This document shows positions 26,927 to 35,377 of a DNA stretch of 64,000 nt, one piece after another. A program made the position numbers and the translations under genes. The notes under the pieces are model-generated. The model was not told the origin of the DNA, searched no databases, and was given only the letters and a program-made list of their open reading frames with translations. The DNA comes from JAUIIK01 sp963709995. GTDB lineage: Bacteria > Chloroflexota > Chloroflexia > Thermomicrobiales > CFX8. Positions within the stretch are counted from its first letter, which is position 1, and each line of letters starts with the position of its first letter. The DNA is taken from positions 70,787 to 134,786 of the forward strand of contig CAVPYN010000013.1 in NCBI GenBank assembly GCA_963709995.1, given 5' to 3'.

Positions 26927-28495
26927 CCTGACGTCGACCGAGCAGATCGGGCTCGTCGCGATCGTCGTGACTGCGGCAATGCTTGTAGCCCAAACATGGT
27001 TCCTCTTTCAGTTGATGGCGCAGAATGGGCGTCTGCTGGAGCGTGTCGAACATCTCGAGATAGGAGCTCCGCTATCTCCTGACCAGGGGCAGATTCCGGC
27101 CGGGCCGAGTATCCCGGCACGCGGCCTGCCGGTTGGCAGTCCAGCGCCCGCCTTCAGCCTTTCCGGGTTGTATGGTGAGACGATCACGCTCAATGCCCTG
27201 CGTGCGGCTGCCAAGCCCTTGATGCTGCTCTTCACCGACCCCAACTGTGCCCCTTGCAACGCGATGTTGCCCGACATTGCGAACTGGCAGCGCGAGCACG
27301 GTAGCCGGTTGACGATCGTTCCAATCAGTCGCGGCGACACGCGTGCCAATCTCGAAAAGCGAACGCCCACGCCATCACCACCGTCTTGCTCCAGAATGAA
27401 CGCGAGGTCTCCGACGCTTATCAGGCTCACGGGACGCCCACAGCGGTCCTCGTGCAGGTGGACGGCACGATTGGAAGCCCGGTGGCGGCTGGAGCGGTAC
27501 AAATCGAACAACTCCTGCGCACGATCCTCCAGCAACCTGCCGATCCGCCGGTGGCTCAGATATCCAACCCTGGTGCACCGCCGTCAAATGGGGCGAGCTT
27601 GAAGGCGACGGCGCGACTACCGGCAGCCGCACCATTGAACGCGATGGCCGCCGGGGGACGACCGGTTCCGCGGATCACCCTGCCCGATCTGGCAGGGGAT
27701 TTGATCGACCTCCACGATCTCGGCGGGCGTCCAACGGTGCTGCTATTCTGGAACCCCAACTGTGGCTTCTGCCGTCAGATGGTCGATGACCTCAAGATCT
27801 GGGGATCGGAGCGCCCGGATGGTTCACCGGACCTCCTGATCCTCTCGAGCGGCGACATCGATGCCAGGCAGGTGATGGAGCTGCGTTTGCCATTCCTTAT
27901 AGACGACGGCTTCGCAGCCGGCCGGCAATTTGGCGCGACCGGCACGCCCTCGGCGGTGTTGCTCAATGGCGACGGCAAGATCGCGTCAAACGTCATGGTC
28001 GGCGCTGACAATGTCATGGGCCTGCTGGATCCTGCCCGCAGAGTTGTCCCAACCAATGGCAATGGCGCGCAGCAGCCGCTCGCGCCCCTCGTCCGTATGG
28101 GCTCGCCCGCGCCTGGGTTCGAGCTGTCTGACCTCAATGGAAACGTGATCACGCAGGCATGGCTGCGTGGCACGGAGACCCTGGTGCTCTTCTGGGATCC
28201 GGCCTGCGGTTTCTGTCAACAGATGCTCGACGATCTACGGGCCCTGGAAACCGATGATAGCGTACCGCGACTGCTTGTCGTCTCAACTGGCGCGGTCGAG
28301 GTCAATCGAGGTCTGGGGTTGCGTTCGACTATCGCGCTCGACCAGGGTTTCACCGTCGGACGGCGCTTTGGCGCGAGTGGCACGCCCTCAGCCGTACTCG
28401 TGGACCGCAAGGGCAAGATAGCTTCAACGTTGGCGGCAGGAGCTCCGGCCGTGCTCGGCCTGGCCCGCTCATCCTCAGGTTCGACGACGGCGTAG
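26898..28495 (+). CDS. membrane-anchored protein with three thioredoxin-fold domains (one frameshift)
   Basis: From GTG 26898 (GGAGG about 11 bases upstream) a transmembrane segment (QIGLVAIVVTAAMLVAQTWF) is followed by three TlpA/MauD-like redoxin domains. Their active sites are CAPC (FTDPNCAPCNAM), CGFC (FWNPNCGFCRQM) and CGFC (FWDPACGFCQQM). Each domain has its cis-proline motif (GTPTAVLV, GTPSAVLL, GTPSAVLV). Domains 2 and 3 are clearly duplicated (FGATGTPSAVLLNGDGKIAS versus FGASGTPSAVLVDRKGKIAS). One base is missing near 27365, between NLEK and ANAHAITTVLLQNEREVSDA. The full protein is about 532 residues, whereas MauD or TlpA normally has a single domain of 150-200 residues. The domains should face the extracytoplasmic side. 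Confidence 0.82.
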
Positions 28496-28639
28496 TCAAT
28501 CTCATCGGTACTCAGATTTGGTCCCTGGATCGAGACGTTCACAGGATCGATCTACTGGTGCCTGTGCGGTCACCCCCTGTCGAAACCCCAGCGATGAACG
28601 CTGCCAGCGACGTGAGGCGGGAAGACACCGTCACCGACT

Positions 28640-28976
28640 TTGATCGCAACTTTCCGATAGCGCTCACAAACGTCCCGGCATATCGTGGAATCAGGATTTG
28701 CGATGTGATCGGAGACAAAGAACATGACTGTTCCTCCCCACCCATTTCGATTCGGTGTCGTCAATGACGCAGCGGTTGAGCCCGCCGGTTGGATCGAACA
28801 TGTGAGACGCGTCGAATCGTTCGGCTTCTCGACTTTCCTGATACGCGACCACATTCTCCCGGACTTCTTCGGGCCGCAGCTCGCCCCGCTCACGGCACTC
28901 GCAACAGCGGCGGCCGTGACGGAGCAGTTGCATGTCGGCACGCTTGTCTTCTCGAACGACTTTCGCCATCCGGCTT
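28640..28976 (+). repeat. direct repeat, left copy (LLM leader and 5' end)
   Basis: These 337 bp align without gaps to 33311-33647; the ATG lies at offset 84 in both. The upstream 84 bp share TTGATCGCAA and TTCCGATAGCG, and the last 80-90 bp are nearly identical (3 differences by eye). The left copy ends where the coding similarity stops. The pair brackets a four-gene sugar cassette. Confidence 0.8.
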
Positions 28977-29017
28977 CCCTAATGAGACTCGTGGCGCCAG
29001 CGCGTACACCCGCGTGA
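28724..29017 (+). pseudogene. truncated LLM-class F420-dependent oxidoreductase (N-terminal fragment)
   Basis: The 97-codon frame matches residues 1-85 of the complete gene at 33395, including FRFGVVNDAAVEPAGWIEHV, FLIRDHILPDFFGPQLAPLT and HVGTLVFSNDFRHPA. It then runs into unrelated sequence (SLMRLVAPARTPA) and stops. The missing part carries most of the TIM barrel, so no activity is expected. Its ATG and leader are conserved with the full copy, so it may still be transcribed toward the glycan cassette. Confidence 0.75.
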
Positions 29018-29263
29018 GCCCGAAGTACCATGCACCACCCATTCATCTCACACGAAGCGCCTGAAGCATGCATCCCATCCGTTATTGGGATCCGAGCTGG
29101 TTCAGCAATGACCGGGTGTACTGATAACTTCCTGACGGATTTGTCAGGAACCGGACATCTAAAGCGACAAGGGAGCGAATGGCGTTCGTGCGAGCCTTGC
29201 GATCATGTGATGCAACCTCGTTCCGGTATCTCTGATTGACCCTCGCTGGAGTTAGGTAGGGCT
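29018..29263. other. intergenic junction with a small hairpin
   Basis: This gap between the truncated LLM fragment and the first cassette gene holds no gene. TTCCTGAC (29129-29136) and GTCAGGAA (29143-29150) form an 8-bp hairpin with a six-base loop. No terminal inverted repeat of a known element is visible, although one end of the inserted or rearranged segment should lie close to 28977. Confidence 0.5.
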
Positions 29264-30355
29264 GTGATAAAGACACTGATCGTGGCAACCAACGCGACCC
29301 CCACCGGAATCGCGCAGGACGTTGCTGTTGGCCGCCACCATCGAGTCGACTACCTCGATCTTGCAGAGACCTATGGCAGTGACTATGTTGATTACAGTCT
29401 GTGTGGCGGCGGTCTCAGGCCAGTGCGCTGGCTCGAGGAGCGCCTGCGCATCGACGCAAGGCTGGCTCAGAAGGTGCGGCGGATCGTCGTGGCGGAAGGC
29501 TACGATGTCGTCTTGAGTTTGTCGGAACGCGTCGGCATTCCCCTGACTCACGTTCTTCCCGCGCGCGTTAAGCACGTCGTTATCATGCACCATCCCATGT
29601 CTTCAAGGAAACTTCCGCTCTTGCGCACGCTGCGCGTAAAAGATCGCTGGAGCCGCATCATCGCGATCAGCTCGGCCGAGGCGCGCGCGTTTGAGCAGGC
29701 GCTGGGGATTGCAAGCGGCGAGGTTGTCCCGCTCCACACGCCCGTCGATGTCGATTTCTTCGACCCAGCGCAGGAGCAATGCCTGGCAGCTACGGAACAG
29801 GATCGTGTGCAGAGCCTCGGGTTATCGCATCGCGATTACAGCACGCTGATCCGAGCCATGCGCCGGATCCCGTACGTCAAATGCAACCTGCGGGTCGGTA
29901 GCACCTGGGTCAATGGCCGTGCCGGTCATGAGAGCGAGTCTATTCCGGAGAACATCACCGTGAAGGACTATGTGCACCCGCAGGAGCTCAGGCGCCGCTA
30001 TCTGGAGAGCAGGTTCATCATCGTGCCGATTCAGGAGTCAACCCAGTGGAGCGCCGGTTGCACGACGATCCAGCAAGCCCAGGCAATGGGCAGGGCTGTT
30101 ATCGCCACCGCCCGGCCGGGACTTGCCGAGTACCTGGTCGATGGCGAGACCGGCATCCTGGTCGAACCCGGCGACGATGTGGGGCTCTCCAATGCGATCG
30201 AGTATCTCTGGAAGAACCCTGATGTAGCGGAATGCATGGGGCGCAAAGGGCGCGAGCACCAGGTGCGCAACTTTGCCATGGATCAATGGATCGAACATTT
30301 ACGCCAGATCGTGGCCGGCGTTCATGACGGCGTGCATATGAAAGCAAGCGCATGA
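29264..30355 (+). CDS. glycosyltransferase, GT4-like
   Basis: The 363-residue protein starts at GTG 29264 after a GGAG-containing leader. Its C-terminal Rossmann domain has the GT-B donor-site pattern (QAQAMGRAVIATARPGLAEY, then VDGETGILVEPGDD), with the acceptor-side LHTPVDVDFFDPAQ motif earlier. It lacks a signal peptide and should transfer a nucleotide-activated sugar at the cytosolic membrane face. It is the first gene of the cassette and overlaps the aminotransferase by four bases. An intracellular product such as a surface glycan or glycolipid precursor is inferred from its neighbours. Confidence 0.84.
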   Translation: MIKTLIVATNATPTGIAQDVAVGRHHRVDYLDLAETYGSDYVDYSLCGGGLRPVRWLEERLRIDARLAQKVRRIVVAEGYDVVLSLSERVGIPLTHVLPARVKHVVIMHHPMSSRKLPLLRTLRVKDRWSRIIAISSAEARAFEQALGIASGEVVPLHTPVDVDFFDPAQEQCLAATEQDRVQSLGLSHRDYSTLIRAMRRIPYVKCNLRVGSTWVNGRAGHESESIPENITVKDYVHPQELRRRYLESRFIIVPIQESTQWSAGCTTIQQAQAMGRAVIATARPGLAEYLVDGETGILVEPGDDVGLSNAIEYLWKNPDVAECMGRKGREHQVRNFAMDQWIEHLRQIVAGVHDGVHMKASA

Positions 30356-31455
30356 TTCCTTTCAATCAACTCGTCCCGGCGCATGAGGCTATGCGTCCTC
30401 AGATTGACACCGCAATCCAGCGCGTTGTCGACAGCGGCTGGTTCATACTCGGTCCCGAAGTCGAAGCATTTGAGAGCGAGTTTGCGGCTTATCACGGCAT
30501 TTCACATTGCGTTGGTGTGGCGAATGGGACCGATGCCATCGAGCTGGCTCTTGCCGCCGCAGGCATAGGACCGGGCGACGAGGTCATCACCGTAGCGCAT
30601 ACCGCCGTCGCGACGGTCTGCGCTGTCGAACGAGCCGGCGCAACGCCGGTCCTCGTAGATATCGACCCCGATACCTACACGATGGATCCGCAAGCTTTGC
30701 TGGCGAGCATCACGCCACGAACCCGGGCGATCATTCCCGTTCATCTCTACGGTCAGGCTGCGGACATGACCCGGATTTGTGAGATTGCCGAGCGGCATCA
30801 ACTCCTCGTCATCGAAGACTGCGCTCAAGCCCACGGTGCCCGCCACATGCGCCAGCTCGTTGGCACGTTCGGCACGCTTGCCACGTTCAGCTTCTACCCA
30901 ACCAAGAATCTTGGAGCTATCGGTGACGGCGGCGCGGTATTGACGCATGATGCTGAATTCGCGGCGCGGCTGCGCCAGTTGCGCAACTACGGCCAAACCA
31001 GCCGTTATCTCAGCGCCGGGCCAGGCATCAATAGCCGGCTGGACGAGCTGCAAGCAGCGATTCTGCGCGCCAAACTTCCCCATCTGGATAGTTTCAACGC
31101 CGCGCGCAGGGAGCTGGCAGGGGTCTATGACGCGCAGCTAGACGCAGTCGAGAAACCCTTTGCCAGGCCTGGCGACAAGCATGTCTACCATCTCTACGTC
31201 ATTCAGCATTCGGAACGCGATGCGCTCCAGCGGACGCTGGAGCGGCAGAGCATCACGACGCTCATTCACTATCCGACCCCGGTTCACCTCCAACCCGCGT
31301 TCGCCCACCTCGGCTACGGCTCAGGCGCGCTTCCGGTGACGGAACGGGTGGCTCAACGGATACTGTCCCTACCGCTCTATATCGGGCTGGCTAATGAGGA
31401 TGTCAACCGCGTTGCCTTTGCGCTCCACAGCTCCGTCGAACTGGTGCGACAATGA
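30352..31455 (+). CDS. DegT/DnrJ/EryC1/StrS aminotransferase
   Basis: The intact 367-residue PLP enzyme shows the family start (MIPFNQLVPAHEAMRPQIDT), the VGVANGTDAIELALAAAGIG cofactor loop, VIEDCAQAHGA with the pyridine-binding Asp, and the catalytic Lys in TFSFYPTKNLGAIGDGGAV. Such enzymes make amino sugars from keto-sugar nucleotides. It overlaps genes on both sides by four bases (ATGA), giving strict translational coupling with the glycosyltransferase and the SDR gene. Confidence 0.92.
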   Translation: MIPFNQLVPAHEAMRPQIDTAIQRVVDSGWFILGPEVEAFESEFAAYHGISHCVGVANGTDAIELALAAAGIGPGDEVITVAHTAVATVCAVERAGATPVLVDIDPDTYTMDPQALLASITPRTRAIIPVHLYGQAADMTRICEIAERHQLLVIEDCAQAHGARHMRQLVGTFGTLATFSFYPTKNLGAIGDGGAVLTHDAEFAARLRQLRNYGQTSRYLSAGPGINSRLDELQAAILRAKLPHLDSFNAARRELAGVYDAQLDAVEKPFARPGDKHVYHLYVIQHSERDALQRTLERQSITTLIHYPTPVHLQPAFAHLGYGSGALPVTERVAQRILSLPLYIGLANEDVNRVAFALHSSVELVRQ

Positions 31456-32450
31456 TCGACCTAACTGCATTTCAGGGCGCCCGTGTTTTGATTACTGGCG
31501 GGATGGGGTTCCTCGGCAGCAATCTGGCGATAGAGCTGATCCGGCTCGGCGCCTATGTCACCGTGGCTGATGCCATGATCGATGGCTACGGCGGGAACCT
31601 CTTCAATCTTAAGCCGGTTGAAGAGCACAAGCGGCTCACCGTCAACTTCTGCGACGTGCGCTCGCAAAGTGTCATGAACTACCTGGCCCGCGATCAGGAC
31701 TACATCTTCCACCTGGCCGCGCAGGTCGATCACGTTCTCAGCCTGACCGACCCGTTTCCGGATATCGACATCAATATCCGCGGCACCGCGGTGCTGATGG
31801 AAGCCTGCAAGAACCAAAATCCAAAGGCGAAGGTGATATTGAGCGGCACCCGCGGCGAATACGGCACTGCGGCCAAGCTCCCGGTGGACGAAGCGGCGGC
31901 GACGAATCCACGTGGCATCTACGAGATCTCAAACCTGACAGCCGAGCATATCGTCAAGGTTTATCACGACATCCACGGCGTGCAGTCCGTGATGCTGCGG
32001 ATCACGAACACCTATGGCCCCAGGTCGCAGATGCTCCACTCGCGCTACGGAGTCGCGAACTGGTTTGTCAGGCTCGCGCTCGATGATGAGACGATCAAGG
32101 TCTTCGGAGATGGGAAGTTAAAGCGTGACTTCCTCTACGTCGGCGATTGCGTGGAGGCCATGCTGATGTGCGCGCTCACCGAGGAGGCCTACGGGCATGT
32201 CTTCAATGTCGGTTGTGACACGCCACACAATTTTGCGGAGCTGGCAGAGCGCATCGTTTGTATCGCCGGCAGGGGACATTGGGAATTCGCGCCGTTCACG
32301 TCCGAGCGGGCCGCCCAGGAGCCCGGTGACTTCTACTCCGACATCACGAAGATTCGTCGCGTGGTCGGTTGGGAGCCGGCGACCTCGCTGGATGCCGGAC
32401 TGGCCTGCACCATCCACTACTACTGCCAACACAGAGCGCACTACTGGTAG
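31452..32450 (+). CDS. NAD-dependent epimerase/dehydratase (extended SDR), Asn at the usual catalytic Lys
   Basis: The 332-residue protein has the NAD-binding TGGMGFLGSNLA motif at residues about 15-26, LAAQVDHVLSL, and the nucleotide-sugar tail of extended SDRs. The region normally reading YxxxK is YEISNLTAEHIV, so asparagine occupies the expected lysine position; SGTRGEYG supplies the upstream Ser/Thr. This may be a subfamily feature or a loss of activity. It would supply or modify the keto-sugar for the DegT enzyme. It starts four bases inside the DegT stop. Confidence 0.87.
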   Translation: MIDLTAFQGARVLITGGMGFLGSNLAIELIRLGAYVTVADAMIDGYGGNLFNLKPVEEHKRLTVNFCDVRSQSVMNYLARDQDYIFHLAAQVDHVLSLTDPFPDIDINIRGTAVLMEACKNQNPKAKVILSGTRGEYGTAAKLPVDEAAATNPRGIYEISNLTAEHIVKVYHDIHGVQSVMLRITNTYGPRSQMLHSRYGVANWFVRLALDDETIKVFGDGKLKRDFLYVGDCVEAMLMCALTEEAYGHVFNVGCDTPHNFAELAERIVCIAGRGHWEFAPFTSERAAQEPGDFYSDITKIRRVVGWEPATSLDAGLACTIHYYCQHRAHYW

Positions 32451-32452
32451 CC

Positions 32453-33274
32453 GTGTCCTCTGCAGAACTTGGCGGCGTCATGGATGCATTGCTACTCGCT
32501 GACAGGGGGGTGATTCGAGTGGGCATTCGGACATGGTCGCGCAGCCATAACGATCTCTCCCAGGCAGATAGCAGCCTGGAAGCGGCGCGGCGATTCGCTG
32601 GGGCGGCGGATGGCTGGTTGAGCGTTGAAGAGGGGCAGTTTCTCTACTCCCTGGCTCGAAGCTGCACCGGCCGAGGATCGATCGTCGAAATCGGTTCCTG
32701 GATGGGCCGCTCGACGATCTGGCTCGCTGCCGGGTCAAGAGCCGACGAGGGTCGCCCTGTCTATGCCGTCGATCCGCATACTGGTTCGCCAGAGCACGCA
32801 AGAGATGGCATGCCATCAACGCTCAAAGCCTTTCATGCCAACATCGCGGCAGCCGGCCTCACCGATATCGTGGTGAGCAGAACCGTGACAGCTCAAGAAG
32901 CCGCAATAGGGTTCAATGAGCCTGTCGAACTCATCTTTCTCGATGGGCCACACGATGTGTCGACCGTCTCAGCGATCCTGCAAGCATGGCTGCCGAAACT
33001 GATCGAGGGCGACTGGATAGTGCTCAACAATGCTACCTCCTACCCGGGATCGATTGCGGCTTCCAGGCAACTCCTGCGTTCCAATTACATACGAAACGCT
33101 CGCCTTGTGCGCGCGGTGTTTGCGGCCCAGGCGGTCCCTTGCCTGACCCGCAAGGATCGCCTTCATAACTTCTACATGCTCTTGTACATCTACAGCTACC
33201 GGAAGCTGGCGGCGCTGCCCGTGCCGGCGACCCTGCGAGACTCCGGACGAAACCTCGTGCGCCGCCTGCAGTAG
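32453..33274 (+). CDS. class I SAM-dependent methyltransferase (Methyltransf_24-like)
   Basis: The protein has about 273 residues from GTG 32453, two bases after the SDR stop; ATG 32480 and GTG 32510 (preceded by GGGGG) are alternatives. Motif I is IVEIGSWMGRSTIWLAAGSR, followed by YAVDPHTGSPEHARDG, and the metal- or substrate-binding strand LIFLDGPHDVSTV. These cytosolic enzymes often methylate sugars in glycan or secondary-metabolite clusters, which fits its place as fourth gene of the cassette. The acceptor is unknown. Confidence 0.78.
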   Translation: MSSAELGGVMDALLLADRGVIRVGIRTWSRSHNDLSQADSSLEAARRFAGAADGWLSVEEGQFLYSLARSCTGRGSIVEIGSWMGRSTIWLAAGSRADEGRPVYAVDPHTGSPEHARDGMPSTLKAFHANIAAAGLTDIVVSRTVTAQEAAIGFNEPVELIFLDGPHDVSTVSAILQAWLPKLIEGDWIVLNNATSYPGSIAASRQLLRSNYIRNARLVRAVFAAQAVPCLTRKDRLHNFYMLLYIYSYRKLAALPVPATLRDSGRNLVRRLQ

Positions 33275-33310
33275 CACTCTCAATCTGGCCGCAATCTGTG
33301 AGGCCCGATT

Positions 33311-33647
33311 TTGATCGCAAGGTTCCGATAGCGTGAACCGCCTGCCAACCGTATCGTGATGTCAGAATTCGCGATGCGATTGGAGAGACGATCAATGACG
33401 ATCCCCCGGCACCGGTTTCGCTTTGGCCTGATCAACGACGATCGAGTCGAGCCGGAAGGTTGGACCGAGCATGTACGGCGCGTCGAGGCGCTGGGATTTT
33501 CAACCTTCTTGATCCGCGATCACATCCTGCCCGACTTCTTCGGCCCGCAGCTCGCGCCATTGACGGCACTCGCAACAGCAGCGGCCGTGACGGAGCGGTT
33601 GCATGTCGGCACGCTTGTCTTCTCGAACGACTTTCGCCACCCGGCTT
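33311..33647 (+). repeat. direct repeat, right copy (LLM leader and 5' end)
   Basis: This is the intact partner of 28640-28976. Equal length and an equal ATG offset of 84 indicate a segmental duplication and not two independent gene gains. The segment between the copies (28977-33310) is 4.3 kb and holds the sugar cassette. Confidence 0.8.
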
Positions 33648-34357
33648 TCCTCGCCAAAGAAGCCGCGACGCTCGATGCGTTGTCTGGCGGACGCTTCGAA
33701 CTTGGCATCGGCGCTGGCTGGCTGAGGGCCGAGTACGACGCGGCGGGATTGACGTTCGACAGGGCTGGCGTCCGCATCGACCGGCTGGATGAGTCGCTCG
33801 CGATCCTACGGGCACTGCTCCGCGGTGATCAGGTCGACTTCGAGGGGCAGCACTATCATGTGTCCCAACTCTTGGACTTTCCTCCACCCACGCGTGCTGG
33901 CGGTCCACCGCTCCTGATCGGCGGCGGCAAGCCGCGGATGCTCAGGGTGGCCGGCAAGCACGCGGATATCGTGAGTATCCTGACGACCTCGGTCGCCAGC
34001 GGGGTCGTCGAAGATTCGCCCGCGGAAAGAGTGCCAGCGGAGGTTGAGCGCAAGTTGGGCTGGATTCGGGAAGGGGCTGGAGAACGTTTCCCCGAGATTG
34101 AGTTGAACCTGATTCCGACGCTCGTTGTCACCGATGATCGCTACCGTGAAGCCAGAAGGATCGTCGTCCAGCGGAAATGGTCCGGCGTTTCCCCGGAGGA
34201 TGTGCTGGAAATGCCCTCTTTCCTGATTGGAACCTATGATGAGATTGAGTCGACGATTCGGGAGCGATGTGAACGCTACGGCTTTTCCTACTACGCCTTT
34301 TCAGACGCGAATGCCAGGCAGGCTGTCCCGCTCGTCGAGAGATTGGCGGGCAGATGA
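33395..34357 (+). CDS. LLM class F420-dependent oxidoreductase (TIGR03621-like)
   Basis: The 320-residue enzyme begins MTIPRHRFRFGLINDDRVEP; the in-frame start at 33356 lies inside the duplicated leader and is not conserved in the truncated copy. It has the complete barrel: FLIRDHILPDFFGPQLAPLT, GGRFELGIGAGWLRAEYDAA, and PPLLIGGGKPRMLRVAGKHA. This group is named for an F420-dependent mycobacterial family; the substrate is unknown. It is the parent-type copy of the fragment at 28724. Confidence 0.88.
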   Translation: MTIPRHRFRFGLINDDRVEPEGWTEHVRRVEALGFSTFLIRDHILPDFFGPQLAPLTALATAAAVTERLHVGTLVFSNDFRHPAFLAKEAATLDALSGGRFELGIGAGWLRAEYDAAGLTFDRAGVRIDRLDESLAILRALLRGDQVDFEGQHYHVSQLLDFPPPTRAGGPPLLIGGGKPRMLRVAGKHADIVSILTTSVASGVVEDSPAERVPAEVERKLGWIREGAGERFPEIELNLIPTLVVTDDRYREARRIVVQRKWSGVSPEDVLEMPSFLIGTYDEIESTIRERCERYGFSYYAFSDANARQAVPLVERLAGR

Positions 34358-34455
34358 CGCGTGCGACTTCAACGCTTCGATGAGGCGCCCTGTTCAGCGG
34401 ATCCAGTCCGTGGTGACCTGGTTGGGCGCCAGTTAACGGTCTGCTCCGCCCACCG

Positions 34456-34740
34456 CTAACTGGATGGTGGATTGGGCGGCGTCAGCGCGTAGGGATCGTC
34501 CACTTTGTCACGGAAGGCTGCTGTCAGTCGAGCCTTCTCAACCTCGGCAGCGGCGTCGCCTGCAGCCCTGGCGCGTTCCCAGCGGTCTCGTAGCCGGGCT
34601 GGCATGGATTTGACCTGATCGGTGATTGGCTCCCGCTCCTCAGCGGGGATGGCGTCCTGCTCGTCGATGCGGACCATGATGCGAGCGATGGCGACGCCGA
34701 TTGCCGCGCCGAGAATGAGTTTCATGATATTGCGCCCCAC
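34456..34740 (-). CDS. small membrane-anchored protein, unknown function
   Basis: The 94-residue product starts at GTG 34740 (GGGGAAA upstream) with a hydrophobic helix (IMKLILGAAIGVAIARIMVR), then a charged amphipathic region (REPITDQVKSMPARLRDRWE), which suggests a single-pass protein with a cytosolic coiled tail. I do not recognise a family. It follows the solenoid protein at 34813 on the same strand with a 72-bp gap and may be its partner. Confidence 0.6.
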   Translation of the reverse strand: MGRNIMKLILGAAIGVAIARIMVRIDEQDAIPAEEREPITDQVKSMPARLRDRWERARAAGDAAAEVEKARLTAAFRDKVDDPYALTPPNPPSS

Positions 34741-34812
34741 GGTGTTTCCCCTATCCCGCTTTCATATCGATTCGTCCAGGGCAATCGCCTGCTTGCCCGC
34801 TATCTGCAATTC

Positions 34813-35343
34813 TTAGTCTCGGCCGACGATCGAGCGTAGCAGCCCTCCGAGCACCAAGAGAACCAGCCCTAGCCCCGCTCCGGCGATCGCCGCGGTCACC
34901 GGCGTGAAGAGCGTCTTGATCTCACCCCGGGCGGTTCCGGCAAAGAGGACCATCTGGGAATTCTCTATTTCGGCGGTCCCGGCTGACATGAAGAACACCC
35001 GGCTGCGATTGAGGCGCGCTTCCTCGGCTACAACCTGGACAGCTCTCGATCGTAGGAGCACGGCGTTGTCGGTCCCGAGCGATACTGCGCCTGACTGATC
35101 GAGCTGAGCGGACTTCGCCTGGATTGATTTCGCCCCCGAGCGCTCCATTACGACCCGGTCGCCGGAGACTGTCTCGCTACTTGAGCGGGTCATCATGACC
35201 GTCTCGGCTTCGACGTTCTTGACAGCAGTCCGGGAGATTTCCGTTGCTGGAGCTTCTTCCCGGGTTGCCGGTTTCTTGTAGGTTATTTCGCGTATACCGC
35301 TGGCTTCTCCGACGTTTTCCACGTCGCCTGAGTCTGCGCTCAT
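34813..35343 (-). CDS. membrane-anchored short-repeat solenoid protein
   Basis: The 176-residue protein has about six tandem units of 15-16 residues between residues 40 and 140. Examples are QAKSAQLDQSGAVSL, GTDNAVLLRSRAVQV, VAEEARLNRSRVFFM and SAGTAEIENSQMVLF. Alternating hydrophobic positions and one central Ser/Arg predict a narrow beta-solenoid, similar in idea to bactofilin-like or pentapeptide-type helices but with its own period. A C-terminal hydrophobic segment (FTPVTAAIAGAGLGLVLLVL) should anchor it. No named domain is recognised. It might act as a surface spacer or polymerising protein. Confidence 0.65.
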   Translation of the reverse strand: MSADSGDVENVGEASGIREITYKKPATREEAPATEISRTAVKNVEAETVMMTRSSSETVSGDRVVMERSGAKSIQAKSAQLDQSGAVSLGTDNAVLLRSRAVQVVAEEARLNRSRVFFMSAGTAEIENSQMVLFAGTARGEIKTLFTPVTAAIAGAGLGLVLLVLGGLLRSIVGRD

Positions 35344-35377
35344 GTCGTGCCTCTCCCCGTACCGGAACCCTCGACTA

